A stretch of DNA of 64,000 nucleotides from Scatophagus argus (lineage: Eukaryota; Chordata; Actinopteri; Scatophagidae), in contig NC_058496.1 of NCBI RefSeq assembly GCF_020382885.2, positions 8,548,501 through 8,612,500 on the forward strand. The letters are read 5' to 3'. Position numbers and translations under genes: made by a program. A model generated the notes under the pieces. It was given only the letters and a program-made list of their open reading frames with translations, ran no database searches and was not told where the DNA came from. The stretch's first letter is position 1. Every line of letters starts with the position of its first letter. Of the stretch, positions 12,200 through 26,449 are shown in pieces.

Positions 12200-15100
12200 T
12201 CACAGCCCTGAATCCCCTGTGTCTTTTTCTTTCTCTCCAGGAGCAGACACCTGGCTGGTGCTGCCCTCTGCTGGACATCCTGTGGACTCATTCTCAGATG
12301 TTGTATTGGCACTGCATGGAGAATCATCAGTGACGTTGAGAGCTTTCATTTTGGCCTGCTCAGGGCTGCCAGAGCGGCTGCGGCTACGGCTGTGATGGCG
12401 CTTGCTCCTGTATGGACTGGGACTGCGCGACTTTGTCTTCATGAGTACAACAGTGCTGTCATCTTCTGAGCTGAAGTCAGAGCTGTCTGAAGAGCTGTTG
12501 TCAAGACCTGATGTAGGAAGCTGGATCTGAAGATAGATGAAAAAAAAATGTCAGTCAAGGTAGTGAAAAACAGGTAAAGATACAGATGGGAACACCAGCA
12601 GTAAGAACATACAACAGGTGTAAAGTCATGCTCTAAGAGATTATGCATTTGATTGCTTTAACCTCAGAAAAGCAGTGCCAGAGTTATGATTACCTGAAAT
12701 GGCTCTGTTACACCCACGATGGTACTCATGTTGTTGCTATAGTAACCCAAGATAAAGTCCCCTGAGCCTTTGGGCAATTCCTCCTCAGTAAAGGTCACCT
12801 GGAAAACAGCTAGTCAGACATCCACTAAATATGAAAGAAAATTAGCTCTTGAGAAGTTCAGCACACATCCAGATTACCTGATGTTCTTGTCGATGAAAAT
12901 CAGCTTCCTCTTGCTTGGCCCACACGTATCCCACATAGTCCTTATGGTGTTTGAAACCCACCTAGAGGGGCAGCAGCACAATCACAAACAGCGCTTGATT
13001 CAGACTGGTAAAATATCTGCTAATTATCTGCTAACGTGACTTTTTCAAATGATAAGTGTTATTTGCCCAACAGATGTAAGACTACACAGTATTTACCTTG
13101 TACAGTCCGATCCAGTCCCAGGAGCTGCGAGAGAAGTTGGGCGCCAGTCTGAATTTTGCTGTGGCATCAGTGACACTATTCCATTCATCCTCCACTATGA
13201 GCGTGACCAGGGGAACGTCCACCTTGTACGGGAACTATAGAGTACATTCACCATAAACATTTATACAGAACATAAATACTGTAAGATAAACTTGAAGATC
13301 CAGTGTGAAGGATTTAGAGGCATCTAAAGTGTGTCTGCAGACTGCAACCAAAAGGACACCCCTTGTCAGACATTTGCTGGTTTAAAGCCAAATTTTAGTA
13401 AGGTTACGCCGTATCTTCATTAGGCTAAATTTTCATGCAAAAGTCTGAGTTTAAACAGCAAAAATATTTTTGCTTTATTCTCAAACTAAGGCATTGAAAA
13501 CACTATAGTAGAAAGTATCATCACTAGTCTCAAAGGTGCAAGCACTAAGTCATCTTTACAATACGACCTGAAGCGTCTCACCTGCAGGGTAAAGATGGAG
13601 GAGACCGGCTTGTGGTCACTGACAGTGTATTCCATGTGACTTCGGTAGTTGTGCTGGGTAACTTTGGTGCCGCTCGTCAGCCCTGAAACAGAGCCACGCT
13701 TCCCTGCGCTGAGAGCTGTACCGGCAGGCGCTGTGGCTCTCAGGCGCCACAGGATCCGGTCGGTCCAAGCTGGTTTACGTTTCTTCCCACTGGATGCGGG
13801 ACAAAAAGAGAGGGATGGAGAAGAGAGTACATCGAGAAAAAAAAAGAGGCACTTTCATGGTCCCCCCCAGGCCAGCGAGGACCTTTCAGAGAGGAGAGTA
13901 TTAGCAAGTCTGTGATATTTGGTCAGTGGCCTAAAATTCATAAGAGCACTCGTGGCATCACCAACCTTGTGTCGTATGTATTTGTTCCAACATCAAACTT
14001 GTAGGTGGGAGGGAATTTCAGCGGTCCCTCTTGGAAACCCTCCAACACTGTCTCACTGTCTTTGGCCATGTTAAGCTGTAACAGAGAGAATTACCAGACA
14101 TCAAGAAGATAGTGTTTCTCTCTATTGCCCTCTAGTGGCATGACATGCACAGTGCATAGTCCACCAGACAAGACATTTTACCATGTAAACCCTGACATAT
14201 AAACTAAATTTCAGAGTTGAGAGTGAATAGCTTTTTGGATAAAATTCTGCATAAAATGTGTATACAGACTACTTTTGTTCTTTTTAAAATGATAAAACAA
14301 CATCAAAACATAAACCAATCAGCTGCTGTGGAGAGGAGCTGAACTTCATTGCTTCATTGCTTTTCGGGAAGACCGCACGCAAAGGTGATAAATTCATTTA
14401 CTTGACAGAGTATATTAAGCGGACGTTATTTTTACCTGATCCTTTTCCCACAACGATGAAAACTTGTTGTTATCGATGGCTGATTTCACCACTTGCATAT
14501 CCAGGTCATCAATGCGGAAATTGAGATCCCCAAACCAGAACACCACACTGTGAAAAAAACATTTCATGAATTCATTTTTTTAAGTACATATGTATTTTTA
14601 CAACGCGGACTGCGAAAGTACTGTGACATTATTTCCAATATAAAACCCCTAAACTACACCTGTGTCTGTTTTTATGTCCGGGTGCAGACTTACTCATGGT
14701 CAAGAACCCCGGTGGCAGCCTGACCCTCAAACTGCTGCTGCTGCAGGATGCTCTCAAAGTCCTCCATGCGCTGATCAGAGTTTTCCATGTGAGCCGGCAG
14801 GTGGCAGTTGAGGAAGCAGATGGTGTGGCCGAACACTGACATGCGGGCGCTCACACCACCTTTATTCCCCTGTAACGTTGACAAGGCAGAGGGGAAGTTA
14901 AATAATATTTAAGGCACTGAAAAGACTAACCCATCCAACCTTAAGCAATGGATCAAAGACCTTATAAATCAGTTGACACTGGAGAAAAGCTACTCGTCTA
15001 CAGGAGGGTGTTGTGGAAACACCAATACTGAAAAAAATAGATGCCACTGATATAGCAGTTTTGTGCTATTGACCCCATGTTATATATAATTTAGCCTACC

Positions 15101-17513
15101 TATCTATTCATAATTTTGTATTTTATTTTTTGTGTATTATTATACTTACTATAATTAATAATATTAATATACTTTGTACTTTTACTATGTGTTTACTATT
15201 ATTCATTTTTATCATTTTTATCATTTATTCTATTTTTAATTCAGTTTTTTTCTTGTCTTACTTACAATATTTGTATTTTTATATGCATGTAATTCAGTTC
15301 TGTTTAATTATCAAATGATACAACAGGGAAAAGGCTTGTTGGAGCAGGAAAAAAAAGAGGAAGACACAAACTTGTGAAAGAGAGAGCAGGTTTTCATATT
15401 AATTTACTCATCTTTCCTCTGGCAGCAAAATGAAATGAATGAATGAATCATTGATGTTCAAAGGTTCCTGTACATGGTGATTGCTTTTTTAGTGTGTTCG
15501 CACATGCTGCTTCTGTGCCACAGAGAAACAGGAAGTGTGCTCATTAAGGACCAGTGAAGAATGTCATCAATACTTAATGGTAACAGCAAAGTGCACAGTG
15601 GGGGGACAGGATGAGTCTGCGGATTTCTTCCTGCTGCTCCCCCTGACTGCTCTGACCCACTAAAACACAAGAGATGTTTTAGTATAAAATCATCCAGGGA
15701 GGAATTCGGTTAAAACTGAGTATTACATAAGTTTTCAGAGTGGTATCAGAGCCCTCAGCGATCATAGAGACAGACTTCCATTGTGATTAAACATTGTGGT
15801 AACACATGTAGCAAACATTGTTTTTACCTGGTGTTTAACTGGTGCTGGTAAACAAAATTCTTGGACTTAAACCATGTGTTGGATCCACTTTGATAGTTTT
15901 CATGCAAGTTAAAACACATTAAAAAACGACTGAATATTACAGCAGTTTGCGCTTAGTTCATTTTAATCATCCTTGTCTTTCAGAGCATTAGTAACTACTG
16001 GCGGTGAGAACGCTTATCTCTTTATTCCCATAAAACTGGATGGAACACCATTTGACTAACAGGACTTGATAAAATAGTTGGTGTGCAGTTGCTCCAGCCT
16101 TTTATACATATGAAATTAAAACCAAATTACTGACATATGCTCAGCAGATGTAACAACCCAAACATCCTCAAAGGAAACGACTTGCACCGTTTACAGGCCA
16201 AGCAACAGAAGCACGTAAAACAGCAGAGGAAGTCTCTCAGGTATCAGTCGGGCTATCAGTGACAAGGATGCAGGCTAAGCTTCCATGTGTGAAGTTTCAA
16301 TCACACAGTGCTGATCACAGAATGGTGTCAGTGGCCGTCTCACCCAGTAACCCCCGAGGCCAGTGCGGGTGGTTTCAGTCTGGACTCCGCGGAGGAAGGG
16401 CAGATGGAAGTACTTGGCAAAGACCAGCAGTAACAAGCCCTGCATCCGCTGGGAGGTCACCTGAGGGACAGACATGTGAGGAGAAAAGATCAGGAGAACA
16501 GAATAACACGAATAGGCACACAGCGAGAGTTAGGAGGAAGTGCTTTGCATAATCCTGAAAAGAGAGCAGCTATAAAGTTCAGTGAGACTCTATAAATATC
16601 TTTTTAATTTGCACAAAAATTTCAATAAACAAATTCGCCGAGGTGTGTCCGTGTGCCCATTTCTGCTGCTCCGCTTCACTTTCTCTTACCCTCCTCTCTT
16701 TCTACCACCTTGCATTTCGATTTCACCACGCAGGAGCCTGTGGCCCTGCTCTCCCACTACTTTACACAAAGCAGCGCACATTAAGGAGGCCATAGCTTGT
16801 GGTCTTCCCTCACTGTGGCAACAAAACAGCCTGCAGAGGAAACGTGATGTTCACACACTGCGGGCACTTGATGGTCGGACCTTTCCTTTCTCCGAGCCCT
16901 CCGCCATCATCTCAAGCACTTGGCTCTGGTTTTGCATGATGCTATGCAGATTTTGACATTTGTGCACCACTGTTACAAAGAAAGAAATGCACATACATGT
17001 TCACTGTACAACAGGGGCACGAATATGACACGAGCATTTGTTAAGTGGGACAAGACGAAGTATTTGCACGCTACGTCAAGGTCCTTGCCAGATATTTATG
17101 TTCATCCCTCCCTCTCCCTCTCTCCAGCGGTCCACACATCCCAACCCCCAACCACAGGCCAAAGAAGCATGATCACACTCCGCCTGAAATGCCCCGTGGG
17201 CAGTAATGGAGGCACACATCTCCACGTGACACAAGACCCTCTTGCTTGTATACTAACTGGCTATTCGGACAACTTTGTTGTGTAACGGATTCCGCTGAAC
17301 CGTGAAGTGGACTGGCTTTATTTGCGTGTGTGTGTATACTCAGACAATGAGTGTGTGTGCATTTGTGTGTGTGCGTGAGTGTGTCTGACAGAAAATACCT
17401 TTGCCTGCATGTACTGCGGTTGAAAAGCATTTCTTATCAACATCAGTGAACATTGGAGGAGCTGCCATGCTACATTTTGGCTGAGAACAGAAAAGACATT
17501 TAATCCCAAAGAC

Positions 17514-17565
<52 letters not shown>

Positions 17566-20500
17566 GTGAGTGAGTGTGACAGAGGCATAGGAACACATAC
17601 AGAGTGCATGTGTGCAGTAATGTATGTTTGACCTTGTACAGGCCACACATGACTGAAGAAATGAGCTGTGAGTAACAAAGCTGACGTTAACAGGGCAGCC
17701 TGACAATGTGGAAACCGTTCAATGCAAATGAAGGCTTACTCATGCCAGTCTCTAATACTTACTACAAAACATTAGCATCTTTTTTCACTGTATTATACAG
17801 TAAGGATATCATTTGCTAGCCTACTGAAGTTGGACTGATTTACAGACGCAGGTGCTTTACAAGTGAAAAACTAATTGCACTTTTAATACATGGTAAGTGC
17901 CTGACATTGTAGTATCTACAAATCTATACAATATGATCTAATCATACACGCTTGTGAAATATTACATTTTGCAGCCTCACAGTATTCAAAATACATGTTA
18001 CTGCTGCACTGCTTCATAAGGGTAATGAATCAAATCCTCAGTCTACAATAAATCTCCAATAAATCCCACTGCATACAAAAATTCATGCTGCAGCATACTT
18101 AACACAGTGTGCCATGTTGTACTTATGGATTAAAAACCTAAAAAAAGAAAAAAAAAACGTCTTAGCTAATTTGTATATCTTAATTGTGACGATCAGCAAC
18201 TGTGTGGTGAACAGCCAGTGTGTTTCTGCAGTAAAGGGAGGATTCGAGGGAGCCTTCTCGCCCTCGCAGCAGTTACAGTTCGAACCTGACAATTAGTCTT
18301 GTCGAACAGACCATCTCAGAGCATGAAGTGTCTTGTTACCTCGTGTCTGTCCTCCATACCATGACTCAACAGCTCAAGACAAGACAATCTCCAACCAACA
18401 CCTCAGTTTAACCAGCTCACAGCATTAATATCCACAACATGAAGTACACAAAAAAGGTCACATGGACATGATTTTAAGGCTTTAAAGCAATGCAGCAGAC
18501 CATGACATAGCTGGGGGACAGCATCAGTCTCACTGTCAGAGGCCCATCAACACTGACAACGACATGATCCAAAAATAAAACGGCATCCTGGGAGACGGTT
18601 GTCTAGCTCTCTTCAGCTCGACAGCTGATTCACGCTCTCTGGCTCACCATGCCAACAGGACCACAATTCAGCAAGATGAACCCCAGTCACACATAACAAA
18701 CACTAAACATGGAAAATATCAACACACCAGACAATTCTTGAGAGAATGAACATTTTTGATGGTTTCTGTATGAATGTTTTGACCAGCCTGTGGATAATTT
18801 GCCTGAAATGCAAAGCCATGCTTTTAATGTCTTCAATGCTACAAACCATTCAGTGTGCATGACATAAAACCTACTGCATTTCCTAGCATACTACCTTCTC
18901 ACAATGGGTATGTGAAGACATTATGAAATCCAGAGACAGAGAATAAAGGGCAGGTATGCGGACATAAAGACACGCAGAGGGAGACCAGGAGACACTGAGA
19001 GCTTGACTTGGCATTATGAGCTTGGCAGAGAGCGGAGGATAGCAGATACGCTGACATTACACGCCCGTTATAAATTATCACCCCATCCGTTGCTCAGGGA
19101 ACAAAATGAGCCGAAGCAGCAGCAGGAGGCAGAGATCTCATCAGCGATGGTACAGTACGAGTCTGAGCAGTATGTCTAAGCATTTTACTATGAGAGCGCG
19201 CATATGTGTGGATAATAAAAGCCATTACTGACCAGCACATAACCAAAGGGGCTGAGTCTTTCCATGCAGACCTCGCTCCACTGGTCTGTGAAGAGGACAT
19301 CTTTCAGCCGTTTGTTAATCATAGAATTCACTTCCTGCAGCCTTGAAGATAAATGACACACAACAGACAGGAGTCAACAGAGATGTAAGAGGAGCTGATG
19401 AGTGGGCAATGCAACTGCGGATTAATAAATGGAAGATAATCGCAGCCATAAGGGGGAGAGACATCGCTGTGGTTCAGAACTGAGCCTGACAGCTCATTAG
19501 TGGCATTGTCTGCAGTGTGGACGTGGGACAAGTGAACATAAATGGACACTTCAGCTTTCATGTGAAGGAAACTACAAACTACCACAAAACACTCACCCGA
19601 TAATGTACATGTCTGTGTTTCCATCACCCACGTTGAGACCCAGCAAGGTAGTGATGTCATCAGGCGGAGTGGCCGAGCCCACGTTCCAGGTGATGATGTG
19701 CACCCTGTTGGAAGAGGCTGTTATGTAATATGTCACCCACACACCTCATAACCTGTCATAACCTACAGACTCTGAGTGAGACAGCAGAACATTATGAATA
19801 TGTAGCAATGGATTATATCAATTTCTAGCCATGATATGTTTTTTGACATCATATCAGAGCAACAACTGTATGCAAGTCAATGTAAAATTATCATAATGTA
19901 ATAAATTCAGTAATTCATATTTCTCCAGGAATTTTTGACAGTTTCCTGGAGAAATATTAAATGAAAACAACAGACATTACAAAACCGAGAAGCAATTAAC
20001 ACTTTCATTTACAATAATAATTAGGGTACTTATGAGACAGTGCTGGTCCAAAAGTTGTATAAGAAATCATATACACTCAGGAGGTGCAATAACATCAGCT
20101 TATCATCATATTGGCCAATAAAGACTTTAAAAACAAGCGTCACCATCAGCCTGAAACATTTCTGCTGATATGATCGACGGATAAGATGACCTTTTAATCA
20201 CGCGACACAAACCGTTGACTTAATAGTTCCCTTGTGTTGCAGCAAATGCGTACATTATGAAAAGCATGTGTGCATCCCCAGTGGACCATCAACATCGGAA
20301 TGGACATAATAATTTCATTACAGGAGAGATTTAATATTTCCTGCAATCAGGTGAAAAAATATGTGCATTTATCTGCATCAGCCAAAAGGCATGTCCAACA
20401 TGCTGGATGTCCAACATTGTGCATCCTTAGTAGTCATAACTTGTATGTTGTTAATTATGGGATCATTCATGCAGCGTGATGTTATATGTTAGGCAGCCTG

Positions 20501-22073
20501 GAAACTCAGAAGTTAGCAATATAACTTAAATAATAAGGGTTGAAATCTGCTAAACCAACAGTCTGAGGACATGCAAGTTAGGCTGAGTGAAAGAATTTAA
20601 ATTACATATATAAATGAATGTGAGCACTGTATTGTATGTGTAAATACAGCATGTTAGCTGTGTGATAGACTGCCTTTGCCTCACACCCAATGTGTACACT
20701 GGGACAAGCTTCAGGCACCCACAATACTGAACAGAAAAAGCAGTTTGGAAAGTGGATGGAATGAAATTCTGCACATCCCAGGGGGGGCTGCCAAGGACCA
20801 GTGTCACAGTTGTCCCCAGACACTTGAGGTTCAGATACTAAGAGAATTTAAAAAATGATTTATAAAGACTTTCTCACAGCCACAGCATGGAAAACATAAC
20901 TGTAGCTGACAAAGCATAAATGTTATTTAGGTTTGCACATTTTCTTGCTCATTAAATGACCTAGAATCATAAATTAAAATGAATTTTATCACCTCAACAC
21001 TGTTAAAAAAAGATCACCTGAGAACAAAATACAGGTGTTGTGGCCAGATATGTGCACATATTTTTCCTATTCTTTATTTCTTTACCTAATCCAGTTTCTC
21101 TGCAGCGATTCACTACCTACTGAACCTGGGAGTGGTTAGAGACACACCCACGCAACACAAAACATTCAGGGAAAAAGAAAGTGTTCACAAGCCATTCAAC
21201 TAAAAACATGTCACTTATATGAAGTTTAACATGCAAATGTTTTACCCCTAAAATGGATGAAATTCAGGAAAACATAAAATGTATCCTGATAAAATTTGAG
21301 ACATCGATGCCATTAAGAAAAACCTTTCACCTGAATTAGATTTGGCTGGTTGTTGAATTTGGCACAGAACCAAATAACCATGTTAAATTATTCTGCTTCA
21401 CCAAACTGAGAAGAAAATCCCCACAGCTTGGCGCCATGTTTACAACAATCCTGCAGCCCTGCACTGGTGACCGTCAGTGTATATAAATAAATGCCACAGG
21501 TCAGGCTTATCTGTCTGGGAATGAACGTGCTGAGACATGAATGTTTGAGACACACACAGATCTCGAAACTTGCCTGAAGTCCTCCACAATCTGCGCCTGA
21601 GTATCAGCTGTACCTGCTACAGACAGGGCTCTCTGTGCATGGGGGTTCAGGTGGGGAGGCACAGGCCTGCTCGCAGGTGGGTGGGGCACTGACGCAGCCC
21701 GAACCGGGTGGTGGCCTGGACCTTTAGGCCCCACTTTAACACTGGGCCCGGTGTGCTCTCCTGCAGGTTTGACTGCTGCAGGGCGAGAGGGTTTGGGACG
21801 ACTTGCCACAACGCCATCCGGAGCGCACTCTCCTTCATTAGACACTGTAGCAGGTTCAGCTTTGGGATCATCTTTGGGCTCAGAGATGTCGATGGAGCCC
21901 TCTACTTTGGCGCTTCTCTGCGGCCGCCGGGGCCTGGAAGGAGCTGCAGGCCGGGCAGCGGTGGACGCAGTGGCAGGAGGTGCTGTTTCTGACGCTGGAG
22001 CTGATGAAGCCTCCGCTCCTCCATCTGGGTTGTCCTTTCGCGTCTGGCTTTGGCTCGGATTATCTCGGTCCAT
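12200..22073 (-). CDS. inpp5j: Phosphatidylinositol 4,5-bisphosphate 5-phosphatase A (INPP5J/PIPP type)
   Basis: Removes the 5-phosphate of phosphoinositides and soluble inositol phosphates at membranes. Twelve coding exons: 22073-21574, 19704-19597, 19341-19233, 16460-16344, 14869-14694, 14547-14436, 14075-13966, 13789-13582, 13234-13097, 12961-12878, 12798-12694, 12526-12200. All junctions are in phase; 2094 nt give 697 aa. Residues 1-166 are Pro/Ala-rich. The 5-phosphatase core runs about 167-480, with WNVG, LQEV (204-207), FGDLNFRID (342-350), [10 protein letters not shown] (415-424) and SDHKPV (468-473). A SKICH domain (about 481-589) contains [14 protein letters not shown]. The tail (590-697) is Ser-rich with RS repeats. 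INPP5K shares the core and SKICH but lacks the long Pro-rich and RS ends; these and the selenom/smtn neighbours favour INPP5J. The first ATG follows a likely 3' splice site (CACAG, about 22084), so a 5'UTR exon lies upstream. Intron 1 uses a GC donor. Confidence 0.94.
17515..17560. repeat. (TG)n microsatellite in inpp5j intron
   Basis: About 46 bases of uninterrupted TG, followed by imperfect TG/GAGTG repeats, in the intron between the exons ending at 19233 and starting at 16460. It produces long false open frames of His/Thr repeats on the minus strand. Confidence 0.97.
19917..19957. repeat. Perfect 15-bp inverted repeat in inpp5j intron 1
   Basis: Arms 19917-19931 and 19943-19957 are exact reverse complements (ATATTTCTCCAGGAA and its complement), with an 11-base spacer. 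It lies about 210 bases upstream of inpp5j coding exon 2. No protein is encoded. Confidence 0.9.
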
Positions 22074-25000
22074 TTCTTAAGATTTCTGTGACAAAAAAGA
22101 CAACGGGAACGTTTCCACTTGTAAGGTGAACCAAACAGTCTCTGTGGCAATGCAATGATGATATAATGTGCTGAGGAAATTAAATTGAAAAAGAAACTAA
22201 GAAGGAACAGAGAAACTTCTACTGCTGAAAAACTAAACTGCAGGCACAAATGACAAGTCAATTCAGCGGATGAGTCATGAGACCCTACTGACCCAGCAAG
22301 ACAACTGCATGAGTCATTCAGACTCCCACCATCATGACCGTTCAATTACCTGCCTTCTCACGGTTTTAAAAACAGATGAATGTGTGCGTGTATTGACAGA
22401 AAGACGCTTTAAAGACCAAAATACATTTAAACAAGAGCAAAAGAGCAGAGAGAAACAAGCAGAGGTGTATTCTCTTACAGCTCTACCCTCCAAGAGCTTC
22501 TGAATGAAAGATTTGCAGGAAAAGAAAGACAAACCGTTTACTCGTGCCTAAGCTGCCTGCCAGTCCCCCAGTAACCAGGGAGATGCTTAGTCCGTTCATA
22601 TCAGCTCAGAGCACCTGCCACACACTAACACAAGAAACCACTGCACAGTCCAGAGCAGCAAAAGTCAACAGCATGGAATAAACAACAACAACACAGAGGC
22701 AGGAGGCTGCAGAGAGATCAGACAGACTCAGAAAGAGGAGTAAAAATTAATTCAATTACTGTGCAAACAAACGTGTGCGTTGCTTTTCTCTGTTGCTGAT
22801 TAATATAACATAACAGCAACCAAAGCCGCTGTACACACGGTTTGAGAAAGATTTTACAATTTCTGATGTAAATACAAAGTATGTGAAACAGCAGAGGTGG
22901 CTACTTCAATGAATTTATAAAAACGAGAACGGTTCATGACTTGTTCATCACCGAAGCAAAGATTTCTCAAATGTTAAATTCCTGAAAAAAAAAATAAAAA
23001 AATAAAAAAATTGCCACATAGGTGGCGACTGTGTTGTGTGCTCGTGGACACGTCTCCTTAAAAGAGCTGATTTGGGCACAACACTGGCAGCCCGACCCAA
23101 ATCCATCAGTCAGTGGTGGCAGAAACAAAACACGTGAGAAACAATGTTGGTGTCATATGTTTTATGAGGGTGAGAGGACACCCAACCTTGAGTTATCAGC
23201 TGCACAGGCAAATCATGGCACACATTAACCCACTGTATTCTCTGGGTGGCTGAAACGACGTCCTGGACATGTTCTTGGGCAACAGGGAGTGAGGCAGAGT
23301 TATGTGCTTGGGGACGGAGAAACAACAGAGCTCTCCTGTAATAATTCACATGACCTTGAGGAGACGGAGGCCATGTCTTTCATGTGGAGCTGCCTCTGCA
23401 CACAACATGTGCCCAGAAACATGCTGGTCTTTCAGTCCACCAATAACCTGGTGCCTGGCTGGGTATAATGTATTCCAGTGGTCCATGTATGGCATTTAGT
23501 GAGGGGGGGGTTGTGTGGAAGGGCGATTGGGCACACGTGGGAGTGGGTGGGTCCAAAACGAGCCGAGGGAAGCGAGAGGGAGAGCCGAGCGAGACAGCCC
23601 ATTCAGTGACAACGCTGTGTCTCTTTGCAGAATGTCTCTAAATTGATCCTCTCACACTTCCCTATGGCACTGTCTATTTTTCCAGGCTTTAATCCCCCCC
23701 CCTTCTCTCCCACTCTCTCTCACTCTTATCGTCCCATTTCTCTAATCCTTTCTCTCTCTCTCCCCATCTTCCTCACCCACACTCCACCACCTTCACTGCA
23801 CGGGCAATGAATCGCTCACCCCACCAATTTAGTCCCCCCCCAATCCTATATTTTTCCTGTCACGTCAAGCTGAGCGACTTCACTATTCTTGACCTAAAAT
23901 CTTGCACTCTGAGGTGCCAATCGGTATTGTTTCCTTCAGTCGGCCGCAGTCACGGTCACTATCAGTGATGTCAATGTGCCGCGATTCCAGCAGCCACAGT
24001 CACAGCAGCTGGACACAGATCATAATCGGCGGTAATGTGCATCTGTGTGCGTGGGATCATGGGAAAAAAAATGGAGAATGAGAGGGATGTTGACAATGAG
24101 AATGAGAGCGCGTTCGAGCCATGTATGAGCTATCTCACAAAAACAAGAAAAACCTAAATGCAGAGCAATCAGTCTTTTTAACACACACACACACACAAAT
24201 GTTCCTTTCCTTTAGGTATGACAGAGCAAAAGCCAAATATTTGCCTCTCTGTGAACAATCATGACAGACTACCACTTCTTATTCCACTCACGTTCACTGA
24301 GCAGAGTGGAATGATTTGATAATAACAAATGTGTCATGGTGTTTACATGCACCCTCCTGAGGGGGTGAGAGCTGAGAGAGCCAGGAAGGATGTAGTGTAA
24401 CCCAAACAGCAGGCTCTAGCCAGCCTTCTTGGCTCCTCTGTTGGGATTATTTGACAACACAGACAGTTCTGGGTGACCGAGTCAGTTGCTCAGAATTCTT
24501 TATTTTTTATCTTTCATGTAAAGGAAGTCATCTGTTTCCTCACATTTAATTTTCTTTCAGCTCGGCTCTACTGGGCTGCACTACGTTGACATCGTGATTC
24601 TGATCTTAACGTTCATCGCTTTTTTCCCACCTCTTCAGTGTTTCATGTTGGAAGTCCAGCCGAGCAGAGTGTTGGTGTTGGGGGCCTCCAGGGCCATATG
24701 CCCCTGTGACAGGGATACTAATGATGACCCGGACAGAAATGACACCGGCAGCTGCTGCCACAGCTGTAAATGGCTCCTCCGGGTCCTAATGCCACTGACT
24801 ATCACTCCCCTGCATCCGGGGGACTTCATCTTTCTGATCAGGTCACAGCCAAGGCTGTAGGATGTCAAAGTGATTATTCCTACAGTCCAACAGGAAAACA
24901 TCTTCTGACACCCTAAAGCAAAATGTCTGCAATGCAAAATTACATTGTAAGTTGCTATTTTAGCAGCTGTCAATTAACAGGTACAGAGATGAGCCAAATG

Positions 25001-26440
25001 GAATCATTCACTTAAGGCTCAGTCTACTTCAAAGGCTCAAAAGCAGACTCTGGTTTACCAAGTAGCTGACATGCATGCATTGCACAATGTCACATAGTTG
25101 GGTTTAAACACTTTCATTCAGCTCAACATAATCAGTTTGTGAAGGAAACCCGGCTATGGAATCAAATTCAATGACAAAAACTCAATAAAAATGAACCCTT
25201 TGCGCAGGTGCATGAGACCAAACTACCGTCTTGGCAGAGAAATCGATTTATTGCACACATGTTCCTTCCTGCCGAAGCCGCCGGTTTTTAAGTAAGAATG
25301 GAGACATACGTGCAAATGGACTTTCACAAAAGTTGCAACAGCAGCTTCACAGTATAGTAGTTGCAGGTCCAGTTCCAACTGCTGAGTAAACCTGTTAGGC
25401 GAGTGATAATCAGTGTATTTGCTCGAAAACCGAATGCATCGCTATGAAATCCAGTGGTGCTACAGATCATCACGCCTGCAGATCGATTCTCCCCGAGTGC
25501 ATCTATCACATTACGTTACAGCATGAAAAACAACGAAATAACTACAATCAGAAATGTTTGAAATGTACGCCTCTGCAAGGGTAAACATAAACATGGCTTA
25601 TGTGACACTCTCTTAGCAGCACATAAAGACAAATTTGTGACATGAATTAGTTACGTGACCACACCGAAATATGAAATTATGTCGGACGAGCAAGAGGAGG
25701 TTTTTGTTTTTGTCAGGATGTGTCATTTTATGTCTGGTGTAGCCTGTTATGTAAACACCAGAACACCAATTGAACACTTTCAGAGCAGCGAACACCAGTA
25801 TGTGGTCCATGGTAGACGTATGTATTCCAGGACTGGGACAAAGATGATTGATGTCTCCGCTTAAAGAGGACAGCAGCAGATTTGGTATCTGGCCTAATTA
25901 CACTTCTGCTTCAAGTACATTTTTTCAAGCTAAAAAAAAAAAAAAAAAAAAAAATGAAGGTCATTTTAATTCTGTGTTTTGCCATCAGATAGTATCTCAG
26001 ACACCTGGGTGCCTGAGTGCAAGCATCTGTGTGTTTATGTGTCTGAGATGAGGGAGGAAAATATCCAGAGCCAGAGCCTGTGTGGACGCATTTCTACTGT
26101 GTGACTGTGGCCCACGAACATGCACTCCAGCGCTGGAAAGGGTGAAGAAGGTGGGAATTTGGATTTATTCTGAATTGTCAGAATTTTGCATTACAAATAA
26201 ACGCTGTGCAACGCTCTATAAACATCCCTCTCCATGCAGACACATTCACAGCACGAGCATCAGCTTTCAAGGATTGATTCACAGGTGATGTCAAGATGAA
26301 ACAAAAGCGAACAGCAACAATATTTCCTGTATTGGTGAGATTGACGTTTTTGGCTGTCGTTACCACTGGTGATTAACAGGACCGTGTCCGGTTACATTCT
26401 CAGTCAAGCCTCAACAATACGCACGGTTGGAGCAGATTAG
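22074..26440. other. 5' flank or first intron of inpp5j
   Basis: No coding exon recognised. If the inpp5j ATG exon is preceded by a 5'UTR exon, as its 3' splice site suggests, much of this stretch is inpp5j intron 1. It contains a pyrimidine-rich block (about 23690-23775), a short AC repeat (about 24181-24197) and a poly(A) tract (about 25931-25953). Confidence 0.5.
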
Positions 26441-26449
26441 TCATCACCT

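Noticed and set aside
17318..17706. Open frames rich in His-Thr repeats
   Set aside because: Translations of a TG/CA microsatellite, not a protein.
21708..22080. Plus-strand open frames of 94 and 109 codons
   Set aside because: Antisense shadows of the GC-rich, Pro/Ala-rich first coding exon of inpp5j.
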